DNA from: Zygnema cylindricum
Taxonomy: Eukaryota; Streptophyta; Zygnematophyceae; Zygnematales; Zygnemataceae
DNA: 64,000 bases
Reading direction: 5' to 3'
Assembly (NCBI GenBank): GCA_037447655.1
Contig: JBBHKE010001422.1
Coordinates: 103,532-167,531, forward strand
The position numbers were made by a program, and so were the translations under genes. This document shows positions 55,708-64,000 of the stretch, piece by piece. The notes under the pieces were generated by a model that had not been told where the DNA came from, did not search any database, and was given only the letters and a program-made list of their open reading frames with translations. Position 1 is the first letter of the stretch. Each line of letters starts with the position of its first letter.

Positions 55708-58637
55708 ATGTGGACCCTCCATTCTTTTTTTGGGCCAAAACCCTCGGCTAATGGCCACAAGCCCGAAAACATTCCGTCTCAAGATGAGGCGGATGGTCTT
55801 AGAAACGCCAAAGGCACAATTTTGCAGAGTGGGGAAGGAAATATTCTTGAAGGGGCAGCTTCCAATGGAACGGAAGCCATTTTGGATTGTTTTTTCCATA
55901 TTCGAGAGGACGCAATCTCAAAAATGAAGAGGGGACCGTATTACCGACCGAAGTAGGCGATATACCAGAGGAGGTAGAGGAGGGATATAAATCTGACGCG
56001 GTTGGGATTATTGGTCAATTATTCCCGTCAAATAATAGTGATGGAAAGCATCATTCCACACGGAAGACACAACAAGTGTCAACCAAAGCAACCTGCTTAC
56101 GTGTCATCCAGTGGATGATAGAAGATTACAAGGAGAACGGAGAAGAAATGATCATCCCAAGGACCATACACGAGTTTCCGGAACACTTTACCAGAGAATA
56201 TGGTTGCAGTAAGTTGTTTTATTACATACCTCTTTCCTCGTGCTTTCCCTAGCGTTGCTTTATTTCCATTGTTTAATTTAGACGGTGTCTGCCCTCTTCC
56301 TCTGCTCTTTTCCCTCCCCCTCTCCCAAAAATCCTTCATTTACCCCTACTTTCTCTCTCCCTCTTCCCCAAATCTGCACTTTCCCTCCGCCTTTCCCAAA
56401 AATCCTTCCTTTCCCCCTACTTTCCCTCTCCCTCTTCCGTAAATCTGCCCTTTCTCTCCCCCTCTCACAAAAATCCTCCCTTTCCCGCTTCTTTCCCTCT
56501 CCCTCTTCCGCAAATCTGCCCTTTCCCTCCCCCTCTCTCAAAAATCCTCCCTTTCCCCCTCCTTTCCCTCTCCCTCTTCCCCAAATTTTAGACGGCGACG
56601 CCATAGCATTCTGTAGCCAGTCTGCTACACTTTTTTATTTGTTCTAAGACATTGTGAAGTTGTTATTTTTATGGTTTCGTTTCCGTTTCCTATTCAACAG
56701 GGTACAGAAAGGCTTCATGATGGTGGAGAGAGAGGCTTACCATAAAAGAAGGAATTCTGTCTACAACATTATCGTTCTCGTCGTCATCCTTTGGGAGAAG
56801 ATCGGTGACAAGGATGAAGGCGCTTCCGGGACGAGGCCGGAAGGAATCTCCTTGGGTGACCGTCATCCACGAGGAGTTGATAGAGGAGTTCCGCCGCTTT
56901 AAGAAAGCGGGAATGAAAATGTCCACTGGAATTCTTGTGGACATGGCGAAAGACATTGTACTTCAAAGGAGGGTTAAGCACGGCATCGAGTGGTTGAATA
57001 AAGACGGATCTGAACTTCGACTGATAATAACGAGGAGGTGGGTGCAAAGGGCCCAAGAAAAACACAATATCGTGGTGCGGATACAAAAGGGGAAATTACA
57101 ATGTAGCCCCGAGAAAGATGAGTACATCGAGAAGACCGTGGCTTACCATATGGGGGTCCTAAAAAGAGGGTTTGAATCTGGTAAGCTCTACTAACCTTTA
57201 CAATTATTTGTTCTATGAATGTCGATCTTCTGGAATTATATTAGTTTTTTTTTTTACTTGGTTTTCTTTTTTAAAGGAAGTTTGCATGTATTTTGAAGAG
57301 GTACATTTAGTTTGCTCTTTCGTATAAAGTATTGTATCGCAAGCAGTTTTGCCCACTGCTTCTACGACTTTCTTGTTTTCGAGATTATGATGTACACTAA
57401 CACGGTGTTTTTTATTACTTTTTTGGGTCATACATCGGGTGTGCAATAGGAGCGTTGAACGAGGATTTGATGGAGAACATGGACGAGACCCATGTTATAG
57501 TAAATATCGACAACGGAAGAACATTGGGATTTCGGGGGGACGAAACCGTCAAATATGCCGACGTTGCCGGCGGTGGGGAGTCAATGACCCTAATGGTGCG
57601 TATAACCGGAGGCGTTAACGCAAGGATAGCCAACCCCATGATCATTTTCACGAATAGGAACCGGAGTTACCCGATCGGTGGGTTACCCGACACGATCCCC
57701 GGTTAGATTTTTCATCCAATTGCAATTTTTCATTTTTTTTAGGGTTTTTTGTTATTGTCATTCACTATGAACTCTCTCTCCCCCTCCCTCTTTATCTATC
57801 TCTCTCTATCCCCCACTTGCCACACGCTCTCTCATCCCTCTCTTACTCTATCCTTCTCTCTCCCTCTCCCTCTCTCTAACTCATCTATCTACATCTCCCC
57901 TCTCCTCTATTCTCATTGCCCATTCTAATTATGCTTTTTGGCCATTGCGTATATTTGCAGGTGTTTGTTACCGGAGTGGCCCGAAGGGGTGGAACGACAA
58001 AACGGTGTTCCCTCTGTGGGTTGCGGAGGACAGGTCCTACCAAGGAGATCGGGAAGGACGACAAAAAATATTGTTTTTAGACAATTGTGGAGGTCATAAC
58101 TCGTCGGACGAGTTTGATGAAGCGTTGCGAGCAAAGAACACTATGCTATATTTTTTCCCCCCCAACGCAACGCATCTTGTGCAACCGGCCGACTCATTTG
58201 TCATCTCAAAAATCAAGGAGGTTTGGTCCCGGATTTGGGAGAGTTGGAAAGTGCTCGGGATTGAGCAAGGACTTTGGGCAAAACCTTCGAGCAAAGGATG
58301 GTCCGGAAAATTGGTTGGCCCCGGTAAGGCATTCTTCTTAAGATTGGCACGAGATTCTATCCGAGAAGTGAACGCCATGAGGGACGCAAATGGGATGACT
58401 TATGCGAGAAAGGCGATGATACAATGCGGTTTGTCATTACGCAACGGGAAGTGGGAGGAAGACATGCTCACAAGGCAATTACAAGCTATCATCAACAAGC
58501 ACCGCAATCATTTTGACGGAGAGGAAGTAGAGTCTCCTTGCCCTAAAGCTCGAGACTTCACTCAAAATATCGGTGAGGCAAACAGTCAACAAGATGGCAT
58601 GTGGAGCGAAGGAGGCACGAGCGGCAACGACATTTGA
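55708..58637 (+). CDS. Pogo/Tigger-like DDE transposase gene, multi-exon, with one in-frame stop
   Basis: This encodes a Tc1/mariner-pogo superfamily transposase, either from a transposon or a derived gene. Proposed exons are about 55887-56208 (start unresolved), 56701-57180, 57450-57701 and 57961-58637. The introns have GT-AG borders (donors GTAAGT, GTAAGC, GTTAGA; acceptors CAACAG, CAATAG, TTGCAG), and junctions 2 and 3 join perfectly in frame. The N-terminus has two helix-turn-helix-like regions. The catalytic residues are Asp in MDETH (exon 3), Asp in DNCGGH and Asp in QPADSF (exon 4), a DDD triad. A TGA at 56718-56720 lies in frame just after the strong acceptor of exon 2. An alternative acceptor ending at 56730 would avoid it but lacks a pyrimidine tract. 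The first exon has no in-frame ATG before 56115, so an upstream exon is likely (an ATG at 55708 opens another frame). Confidence 0.8.
55887..56208 (+). CDS. Transposase exon 1 (N-terminal helix-turn-helix region)
   Basis: The open frame ends STKATCLRVIQWMIEDYKEN...FTREYGC before donor GTAAGT at 56209. The stretch from KTQQVSTK to FTREYG looks like an N-terminal helix-turn-helix of pogo-like proteins. The 5' limit is only the limit of the open frame. Confidence 0.65.
56209..56700 (+). other. Intron 1 of the transposase gene, carrying minisatellite
   Basis: GT...AG borders (GTAAGT at 56209, CAACAG at 56700). About four units of the 71-bp CT-rich minisatellite occupy 56300-56588. Confidence 0.7.
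56300..56588. repeat. 71-bp CT-rich minisatellite inside intron 1 (about 4 units)
   Basis: Units read CTCCCAAAAATCCTTCCTTTC and continue CTTCCCCAAATCTGC, with minor variation. Nearly all pyrimidine except A runs and single G. Confidence 0.9.
56701..57180 (+). CDS. Transposase exon 2 (CENP-B/Tc5-type DNA-binding region)
   Basis: After the in-frame TGA at 56718, the frame is open through RMKALPGRGRKESPWV, EELIEEFRRFKKAGMK, ITRRWVQRAQEKHNIV, SPEKDEYIEKTVAYH and KRGFESG. This is the CENP-B-box-binding-like helix-turn-helix and the link to the catalytic core. It ends at donor GTAAGC. Confidence 0.8.
57450..57701 (+). CDS. Transposase exon 3 (first catalytic Asp)
   Basis: Begins within a Gly codon and reads ALNEDLMENMDETHVIVN..., DNGRTLGFRGDE, VKYADVAGGGESMTLMV and NRSYPIGGLPD. 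MDETH carries the first catalytic aspartate. Ends at donor GTTAGA (57702). Confidence 0.85.
57770..57910. repeat. CT-rich simple sequence in intron 3
   Basis: Runs of CTCTCTC, CCCTCTCCCTC and TATCTATC lie upstream of the acceptor at 57960. It may simply be an extended pyrimidine tract and is not the 71-bp unit. Confidence 0.7.
57961..58637 (+). CDS. Transposase exon 4 (second and third catalytic Asp, C-terminus)
   Basis: Follows acceptor TTGCAG. Reads GVCYRSGPKGWNDKTVFP, then FLDNCGGH (second Asp), YFFPPNATHLVQPADSFVI (third Asp) and a C-terminal region ending at TGA 58635-58637. The intact 226-codon exon has no stops. Confidence 0.88.
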
Positions 58638-59859
58638 GGCATAGGAAAGAGTTAAATAGGTGGTTGTTTTTTTTTTATTCACAAACATAGTTTCAGTGTG
58701 ATAGTGTAATGGAAAACACATATTTTCGTTGTTAGTTACGGTACACAAATGTAGTGAGTTTGTGATTTTTAGTGGCCCATCCCCTTTTGGGAAACCCAAT
58801 TTTAAATTTGTAACTGTCATTTGTGATAATGTAAGTTCAGTGTTTCCCATGCTTACCTGTTTTGAGATATGTCTGTTACAATTTCTGGTGCATTTTTTGA
58901 TGTTGATGCGTGTATTAATTGGGTTACGAATATTGAGTACCACACATGAATAATATTTGCTTTGGACACTTTGTTGTTTACTGGTTTACAAAAAATGGTT
59001 AGGCACTGTGTCGGTGGTTGGTAGTCCACCGACGAAACTGCCTCAACGCTGAAAGGAAAACTAGCTGTGACTGTCCCTCGTCGCTATTCTACACCACTCA
59101 GTTGAGACAATGTGGGCTTTTGCGGTGACTGTAGCGACGACCCTGCCTCAGCGTTGGTTGGTCATCCAGCAATGACTTTACCTCGTCACTGGTTGACCTC
59201 TAGCTACCGCGTCGCTGTCTTTTGGTATTTCAAAGAGGCGGACAGACGGACAAGATAATGTCAACGGCAGGCACACATTCTCGAAAAAAAAAAAAACCAC
59301 ACCAAATATTATCACACGATGTGGAATAAAGTCTTCACTTAACATAATGACAATTGAACAAGGACAAACCATAAGAAGGATGGAAACAGGCGCATAAAAT
59401 TGGAGGCGACAATAGCAAAAAGAAATATGAAATTCATTATATAACGGTGATCCCGTTTTACAAAAGAATATTACACCACAAATGTACTCGAGGCCATTGA
59501 CCTACACTGTCACTGTATGCATTGTCTCAGCTTGGATCTATAGCTAGAAAAGTATTATTTAAAGAATCTAAACAACCCAATGCTACACAGCCTATCTATT
59601 GTTTAATGGACAGCATATCTAAAAAGAATTGTATTTAAACGTCCAGCTGGAGACACCAAGAATATCAAATCCGCTTCGGCAGATTTCGACGACTTTTTTC
59701 ATATCCATGACGTCTTCACAGTGCTGAACGGTGCTTCCTCGAAAAATGAGTGTCCGAGATTAAACACCCCTGGAGATGAAACAGACTAAGGCAAAGGGGA
59801 GGGAAAATCGATAGAAAATGAGAAAAACAACAAGGGCAAGAGAAAAGGAGGAGAGGGGA
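58638..59859. other. Intergenic stretch downstream of the transposase gene
   Basis: No gene recognised. At 59000-59215 there are repeated CGTCGCT, GCGACGA and CTGCCTCA(A/G)CG motifs in both orientations, similar in style to the family D linkers. Such motifs can be subterminal repeats of a DNA transposon, but I see no defined ends. Confidence 0.45.
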
Positions 59860-61265
59860 AGGCGAGGAGCAGAAATTTGGGAGAAGGGGAGGTGAAGGGC
59901 AGATTTGGGGAAAAGAGAGAGAGGAAAAGTAGGGCGAAAGGGAGGATTTTTTTGAGAGGGGAGGGGAAGGGCAGATTTGGGGAAGAAGGAGAGGGAAAGG
60001 AGAGGGAAAGGGAGGATTGTTGGGAGAGGGGAGGGGAAAGGCAGATTTGGGGAAGAAGGAGAGGGAAAGGAGGGGGAAAGGTAAGATTTTTTAGAGAGGG
60101 GGAGGGAAAGGGCAGATTCAAGGAAGAGGGAGAGGGGAAGTAGGGGGAAATGGAGAATTTTTGGGAAAGGGGGAGGGAAAGAGCAGATTTGGGGAAGAGG
60201 GAGAGGGAAAGTAAGGGAAAAGGGATGATTTTTGGGAGAGGGAGAGGGAAAGAGCAGATTTAGGGAAGAGGGAGAGGGAAAGTAGGGGGAAATGGAGAAT
60301 TTTTGGGAAAGGGGGAGGGAAAGAGCAGATTTGTGGAAGAGGGAGAGGGAAAGTAACGGAAAAGGGAGGATTTTTGGGAGAGGGAGAGGGAAAGAGCAGA
60401 TTTAGGGAAGAGGGAGAGGGAAAGTAGGGGGAAAGGGAGGATTTTCCGGAAAGGGGGAGGGAAAGTGCAGATTTGGGGAAGAGGGAGAGGGAAAGTAAGG
60501 GAAAAGGGAGGATTTTCCGGAAAGGGGGAGGGAAAGAGCAGATTTGGGGAAGAGGGAGAAGGAAAGTAGAGAGAAAAGGAGGATTTTTGGGAGGGGGGGA
60601 AGGAAAGGGCAGATTCGGGGAAGAGGGAGAGGGAAAAGAGGGGGAAAGGTAAAAATTTTTGGAGAGGGGGAGGGAAAGGGCAAGTTCGTTGAAGAGGGAG
60701 AGAGAAAGTAGGGGGAAAGGGAGGATTTTTGGGAGAGAGGGAGGGAGAGGGCAGATTTGGGAAGAAGGAGATGGAAAAGAGGGGGAAAGAGAGGATTTTT
60801 GGGAAAGGGGGAGGGAAAAAGCAGATTTGGGGAAGAGGGAGAGGGAAAGTAAGGGAAAAGGGAGGATTTTTGGGAAAGGGGGAGGGAAAGAACAGATTTG
60901 GGGAAGAGGGAGAGGGAAAGTAGGGGGAAAGGGAGGATTTTCGGGAAAGGGGGAGGGAAAGAGAAGATTTGGGGAAGAGGGAGAAGGAAAGTAGGGGGAA
61001 AGGGAGGAGTTTTAGGAGAGGGGGAGGGAAAGAGCAGATTTGGGGAAGAGACAGAGGGAAAAGAGGGGGAAAGAGGATTTTTGGGAAAGGGGGAGGGAAA
61101 GGGCAGATTTGGGGAGAGAGGGAAGGAAAGTAGAGAGAAAAGAAGGACTTTTGGGAGGGGGGGAAGGAAAGGGCAGATTCGGGGAAGAGGGAGAGGGAAA
61201 GGAGGGGGAAAGGTAAGATTTTTGGGAGGGGGGAGGGAATGGGCAGATTTGGGGAAGAGGGAGAG
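59860..61265. repeat. 71-bp homopurine minisatellite, about 20 units
   Basis: GCAGATTTGGGGAAGAGGGAG recurs every 71 bp (for example at 60183, 60254 and 60325), joined by GGGAAAG...GGATTTTTGGGA. The strand is almost all A and G. It is the reverse complement of the units at 55510-55622 and in intron 1. Long open frames in it arise because stop codons are rare in such sequence and are not genes. Confidence 0.95.
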
Positions 61266-62279
61266 TGCAATGGGAAGAGTTTTTGTTTTGTTTATTCCTT
61301 TAAAACTTACCGTCGATAATTTTATTCGTACATATGTTGTGGCATCCGTGTCACCACAACAATTACATTAGTCGCCTTGAAGTTTGGTCTTGTTCGTCAG
61401 AAGTAACAAAAATAAAACGACGAAACCCCATAGAAATGTTGAGAGGGAGTAGAAGCATGAAAGAAGATATAATATCTAGGTGCGTCTTGTCCAAAAAATG
61501 TTGAAAATATGAAAAAAAAGTCGGCGTGATGAAGAATAATTGTGTGGATGAGATTTTAAAATAACAAATCTTTTTTATGTGGCCTATTCGCAATTGCCGT
61601 TGTTTTGATATATTTTATGTTTTTGCTTCTGCGTCACGCTTTCAACCATAAATGTGGTATATTAACCCTAATTTGGTCAAGTTTTAACTCTAATTTTTGG
61701 CCATTTCCCGAAGTGAACCCATTTTAGAGTGCAGACGAACTCTAAACGACCCCTTTTTAGCGTACATGAATCTAAAATAGAATACACGTTTACTCTAATA
61801 TTTCCAAAAGATCTGAAATAGAGCACAATAGCACCTAAATAGCGTGAATTTTCAGTGAATTTGCTACATGGATAAGTATCAATCAGTTCGTTTACGTAAC
61901 AAGTGCAATGTCGTGCATATAAAAAGGCTACGTGTTCACATTACGACCAGATAAACGAGCATTTGAATGTGTGTGAACGGGATTTGGCAAAACTCGTTTT
62001 AACTTTATTTCGCAGGGCAGTTTTTTGTGTGATAGTAGATATTTTATTAAAATATCCGTACTAGTATAATTGAAAAGTACATTTTTATATGCACCAACAC
62101 GTTCCGTACTCCACACTATTAAAAAAATACATAAATTAAAATGGTGTACACTAATTGTTCTTCTCGTAATTAGCGTACATGAAAAATTAGTATCATTTAC
62201 CCTATTTTAGGTAAAACCCTCAAAATTTAGGGGCGCCAAATTAGTGTTCAACACGCTAAATACTATCGACGGTGTACTA
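61266..62279. other. AT-rich stretch with relics of small inverted-repeat elements
   Basis: No gene seen. Repeated TTAGCGTACA/ACACGCTAA and CTCTAAT motifs and a CAAAATTTAGGGGCGCCAAATTAG copy (62213) match those at 39000-42115. One such element ends CGACGGTGTA at 62276, immediately next to the MITE that follows. Confidence 0.5.
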
Positions 62280-62497
62280 CACCGCCAATCGCTATTAGCG
62301 TTGTGTACGCTAATCCAGTCCCGCTTTTTTTTTTGTTTTATTCTCAAATAGAATTATCTACACTATTTTAAAAAAACATTAATTCCTTATTAGAGTAATC
62401 GATTTCTTCGAAAATTTCCAAATTCCCAATTAGCGTAAACCACGCTAATTATTCGTACACGCTAAAGAAACTTCTACGCTAATAGCGATTGGCGGTG
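62280..62497. mobile_element. MITE, 218 bp, 22-bp perfect terminal inverted repeats, TA target site
   Basis: The left end CACCGCCAATCGCTATTAGC (62280 onward, 22 bp in all) is an exact inverted copy of the right end at 62476-62497. TA dinucleotides flank both sides (62278-62279 and 62498-62499), as expected of Tc1/mariner-pogo elements. It has no coding capacity. The interior holds more ACGCTAAT-type motifs. Confidence 0.85.
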
Positions 62498-62499
62498 TA

Positions 62500-64000
62500 C
62501 CTAGGCTGTACTGTAGAGGGCTGACAGTCTGACGCTGGTGTTTTGGATGCATGTGGGTATTGGAATTGAAGATTTAGTATGCGTGCACGCTTACTGGATT
62601 TAGGGTATTCGAACTAATGGAAGTAAGAGGTACGGATAGGGTGAGAAAACGACAACACAGGTATCACGGTGTACAGCATAGAGACGGGAGCTGTTTCAGG
62701 GTGTATAGGAAGGAATTGATCGGATGAAATTACGGAGCGGATCCTTTCGGCAAAGCGATCCGTCTTAGAGGAGTCTACGTGTCTGCAGCTGGTTCGAATA
62801 GAATAACATGCGGGGTGATACTTTCTGTGCTGTACGGCTTAATTGAACCGTTGAACATCTGGCGGAGATCCGGCATACGCGGATCGATCGGACGTGGTTG
62901 ATTCAGGGCTCCGCGAAATGACTGCGTACAAGAATGAGTGCGCGCCGCTAGATTTATTTCAACGGAAGAATGCGACGAGTCCGCTGAACCACTGCAACGC
63001 GGCACGACTGTCGCAAAAGTGAATTTCAATGTCGGTGGAGAATTCAGACGAAATATTTTACGCGACACGCCATGTGGTACGGTACAGTCATGTGATTGGA
63101 CCTCCACTTCGTACAGGCTAGGTGTTGGTACAATTAGTCTAGAAGTGGTGTACCACAACTTTAGCATACAAATATGCATTCAAGTTGCTCAGCGTTGAGA
63201 ACTCTGTCTATTCGGTTCGAGTACCAGTGCTCAAGTGCCAACTAATACTAATGTGTGAACTGAGACTTCTCACTCAACGCGAGTGCCCATTTGGGAGGCC
63301 TTGCTCAGCTTGTTCATCGGAGGGGACACAGTCATCATCGGATGTTTTTCCTATCTAGATAGGGCAAGGAGAAGAATAGGCATTTGTTCGATAAATGATA
63401 TTCCGAAAACTATTGCAGTCATAGAGTAGTATTTTACTTGTTTATGGCCAACAAGCCAACAAATTAATGCAACCTGTTTAGAGTTAAGAATTGTAAGTTA
63501 GTTGCCCATAGATGGCTGTAAAAATGTTGTTCGGGTAAACTATCCTGTTGTTGCTTTTGTGTATTGTTGCTACTACGAATGTCTTTAGTTGGCATGCCCT
63601 TTGTCTTTCTGTCACTTTCTTTCGCACTGTTTTTTTTTTTAGAACCTCAAAGATTATATCTTTTGGAAAAACTACTTTATGGCCTCTCGATAACTTTGGT
63701 GGTTGCAGAGATCAAATCCTGAGTACATGGTTCACCCATTTGAACCCCTTTACAATAGATCATCTTCTTTAATTATGCAAACATATCTCCGCACTGCAGT
63801 CAGTGAATGCAGTTTCATCTTTGGTCAAAAAAGAAGAAAAAAACAATTTAGAAGCATTGTACAATACGTGTCTTCACCAATCCCATTCCATTTCAATCCA
63901 AACCAAAATATGGCGTCGTAAACTCATATCCACATGTCTTATTTTTGTGGTTGCAAAACACCGAAAGTTGTCCATCTCCTTGCATAGTCAGTCGCACGTC
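62500..64000. other. Unassigned DNA at the right edge
   Basis: No convincing gene. The dyad CGGATC...GATCCG near 62738-62762 recalls the hairpin in the gag-only LTR. Around 63184-63226, GCTCAGCGTTGAG and GGTTCGAGTACC resemble RNA polymerase III A and B boxes 30 bp apart. The remainder shows nothing I can name. Confidence 0.4.

Noticed and set aside
58479-58943. 154-aa minus-strand open frame
   Set aside because: Overlaps the last transposase exon in antisense and has no recognisable domain.
60260-61270. 336-aa open frame on the minus strand rich in Pro, Ser, Phe and Leu
   Set aside because: It lies entirely in the 71-bp minisatellite. 71 is not a multiple of 3, so all frames are open and repeat; the protein is low complexity and not a gene.
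62775-63179. 134-aa minus-strand open frame, with an 86-aa plus-strand one over it
   Set aside because: No motif, start context or homologue that I recognise. The region looks like a decayed LTR-type sequence.

Overview
The window is eukaryotic, AT-rich, gene-poor repeat DNA: a stack of nested Ty1/copia LTR retrotransposons inserted into one another and into a tandem satellite. Evidence for a eukaryote is the LTR elements with 5-bp target-site duplications, satellite arrays, small terminal-inverted-repeat elements and an intron-split transposase gene. I cannot name the species. An oomycete or other stramenopile, an alga or a plant all remain possible.

Layout. 1-8 and 6462-7552: minus-strand LTR of family B, split by a young intact family A copia element (9-6456, TSD CGTTG, LTRs differing at one site I can see, one 1452-aa gag-pol ORF). 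7553-9138: decayed minus-strand pol. 9139-10383: relic LTR. 10384-15215: LTR B with a broken plus-strand element, then a family A pol fragment. 15216-16460: two LTR relics. 16461-25574: a minus-strand family C copia split by a complete gag-only non-autonomous LTR element (18601-22988, TSD TAGTA). 25575-26271 and 30869-31440: one satellite array split by family D element D1 (26272-30868, TSD TGTTT). 31441-37300: minus-strand element D2. 37301-38768: satellite. 38769-42370: no gene, with small repeats and a 38-bp hairpin tandem repeat. 42371-48726: minus-strand family A fragment interrupted by a minus-strand family C element. 48727-50745: partial LTR, satellite with a different higher-order unit, and a full LTR C. 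50687-53655: broken plus-strand family C gag-pol. 53656-55509: minus-strand family A LTR plus truncated RT/RNase H. 55510-61265: a multi-exon pogo/Tigger-like DDE transposase gene with a 71-bp homopurine/homopyrimidine minisatellite on both sides and in intron 1. 61266-64000: small inverted-repeat elements (one clear 218-bp MITE) and unassigned DNA.

Two things tie the window together. First, most retroelement families share a primer-binding site matching the anticodon stem-loop of initiator tRNA-Met (half-tRNA priming, as in Drosophila copia). It is read in frame as part of Gag, whose start codon lies in the LTR (as in Ty1). Second, the satellite has about 101-bp monomers arranged in a 4-monomer (about 403-bp) higher-order repeat, with retroelements inserted in phase. 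This is a layout expected of a centromeric or pericentromeric region, which I offer as inference only.
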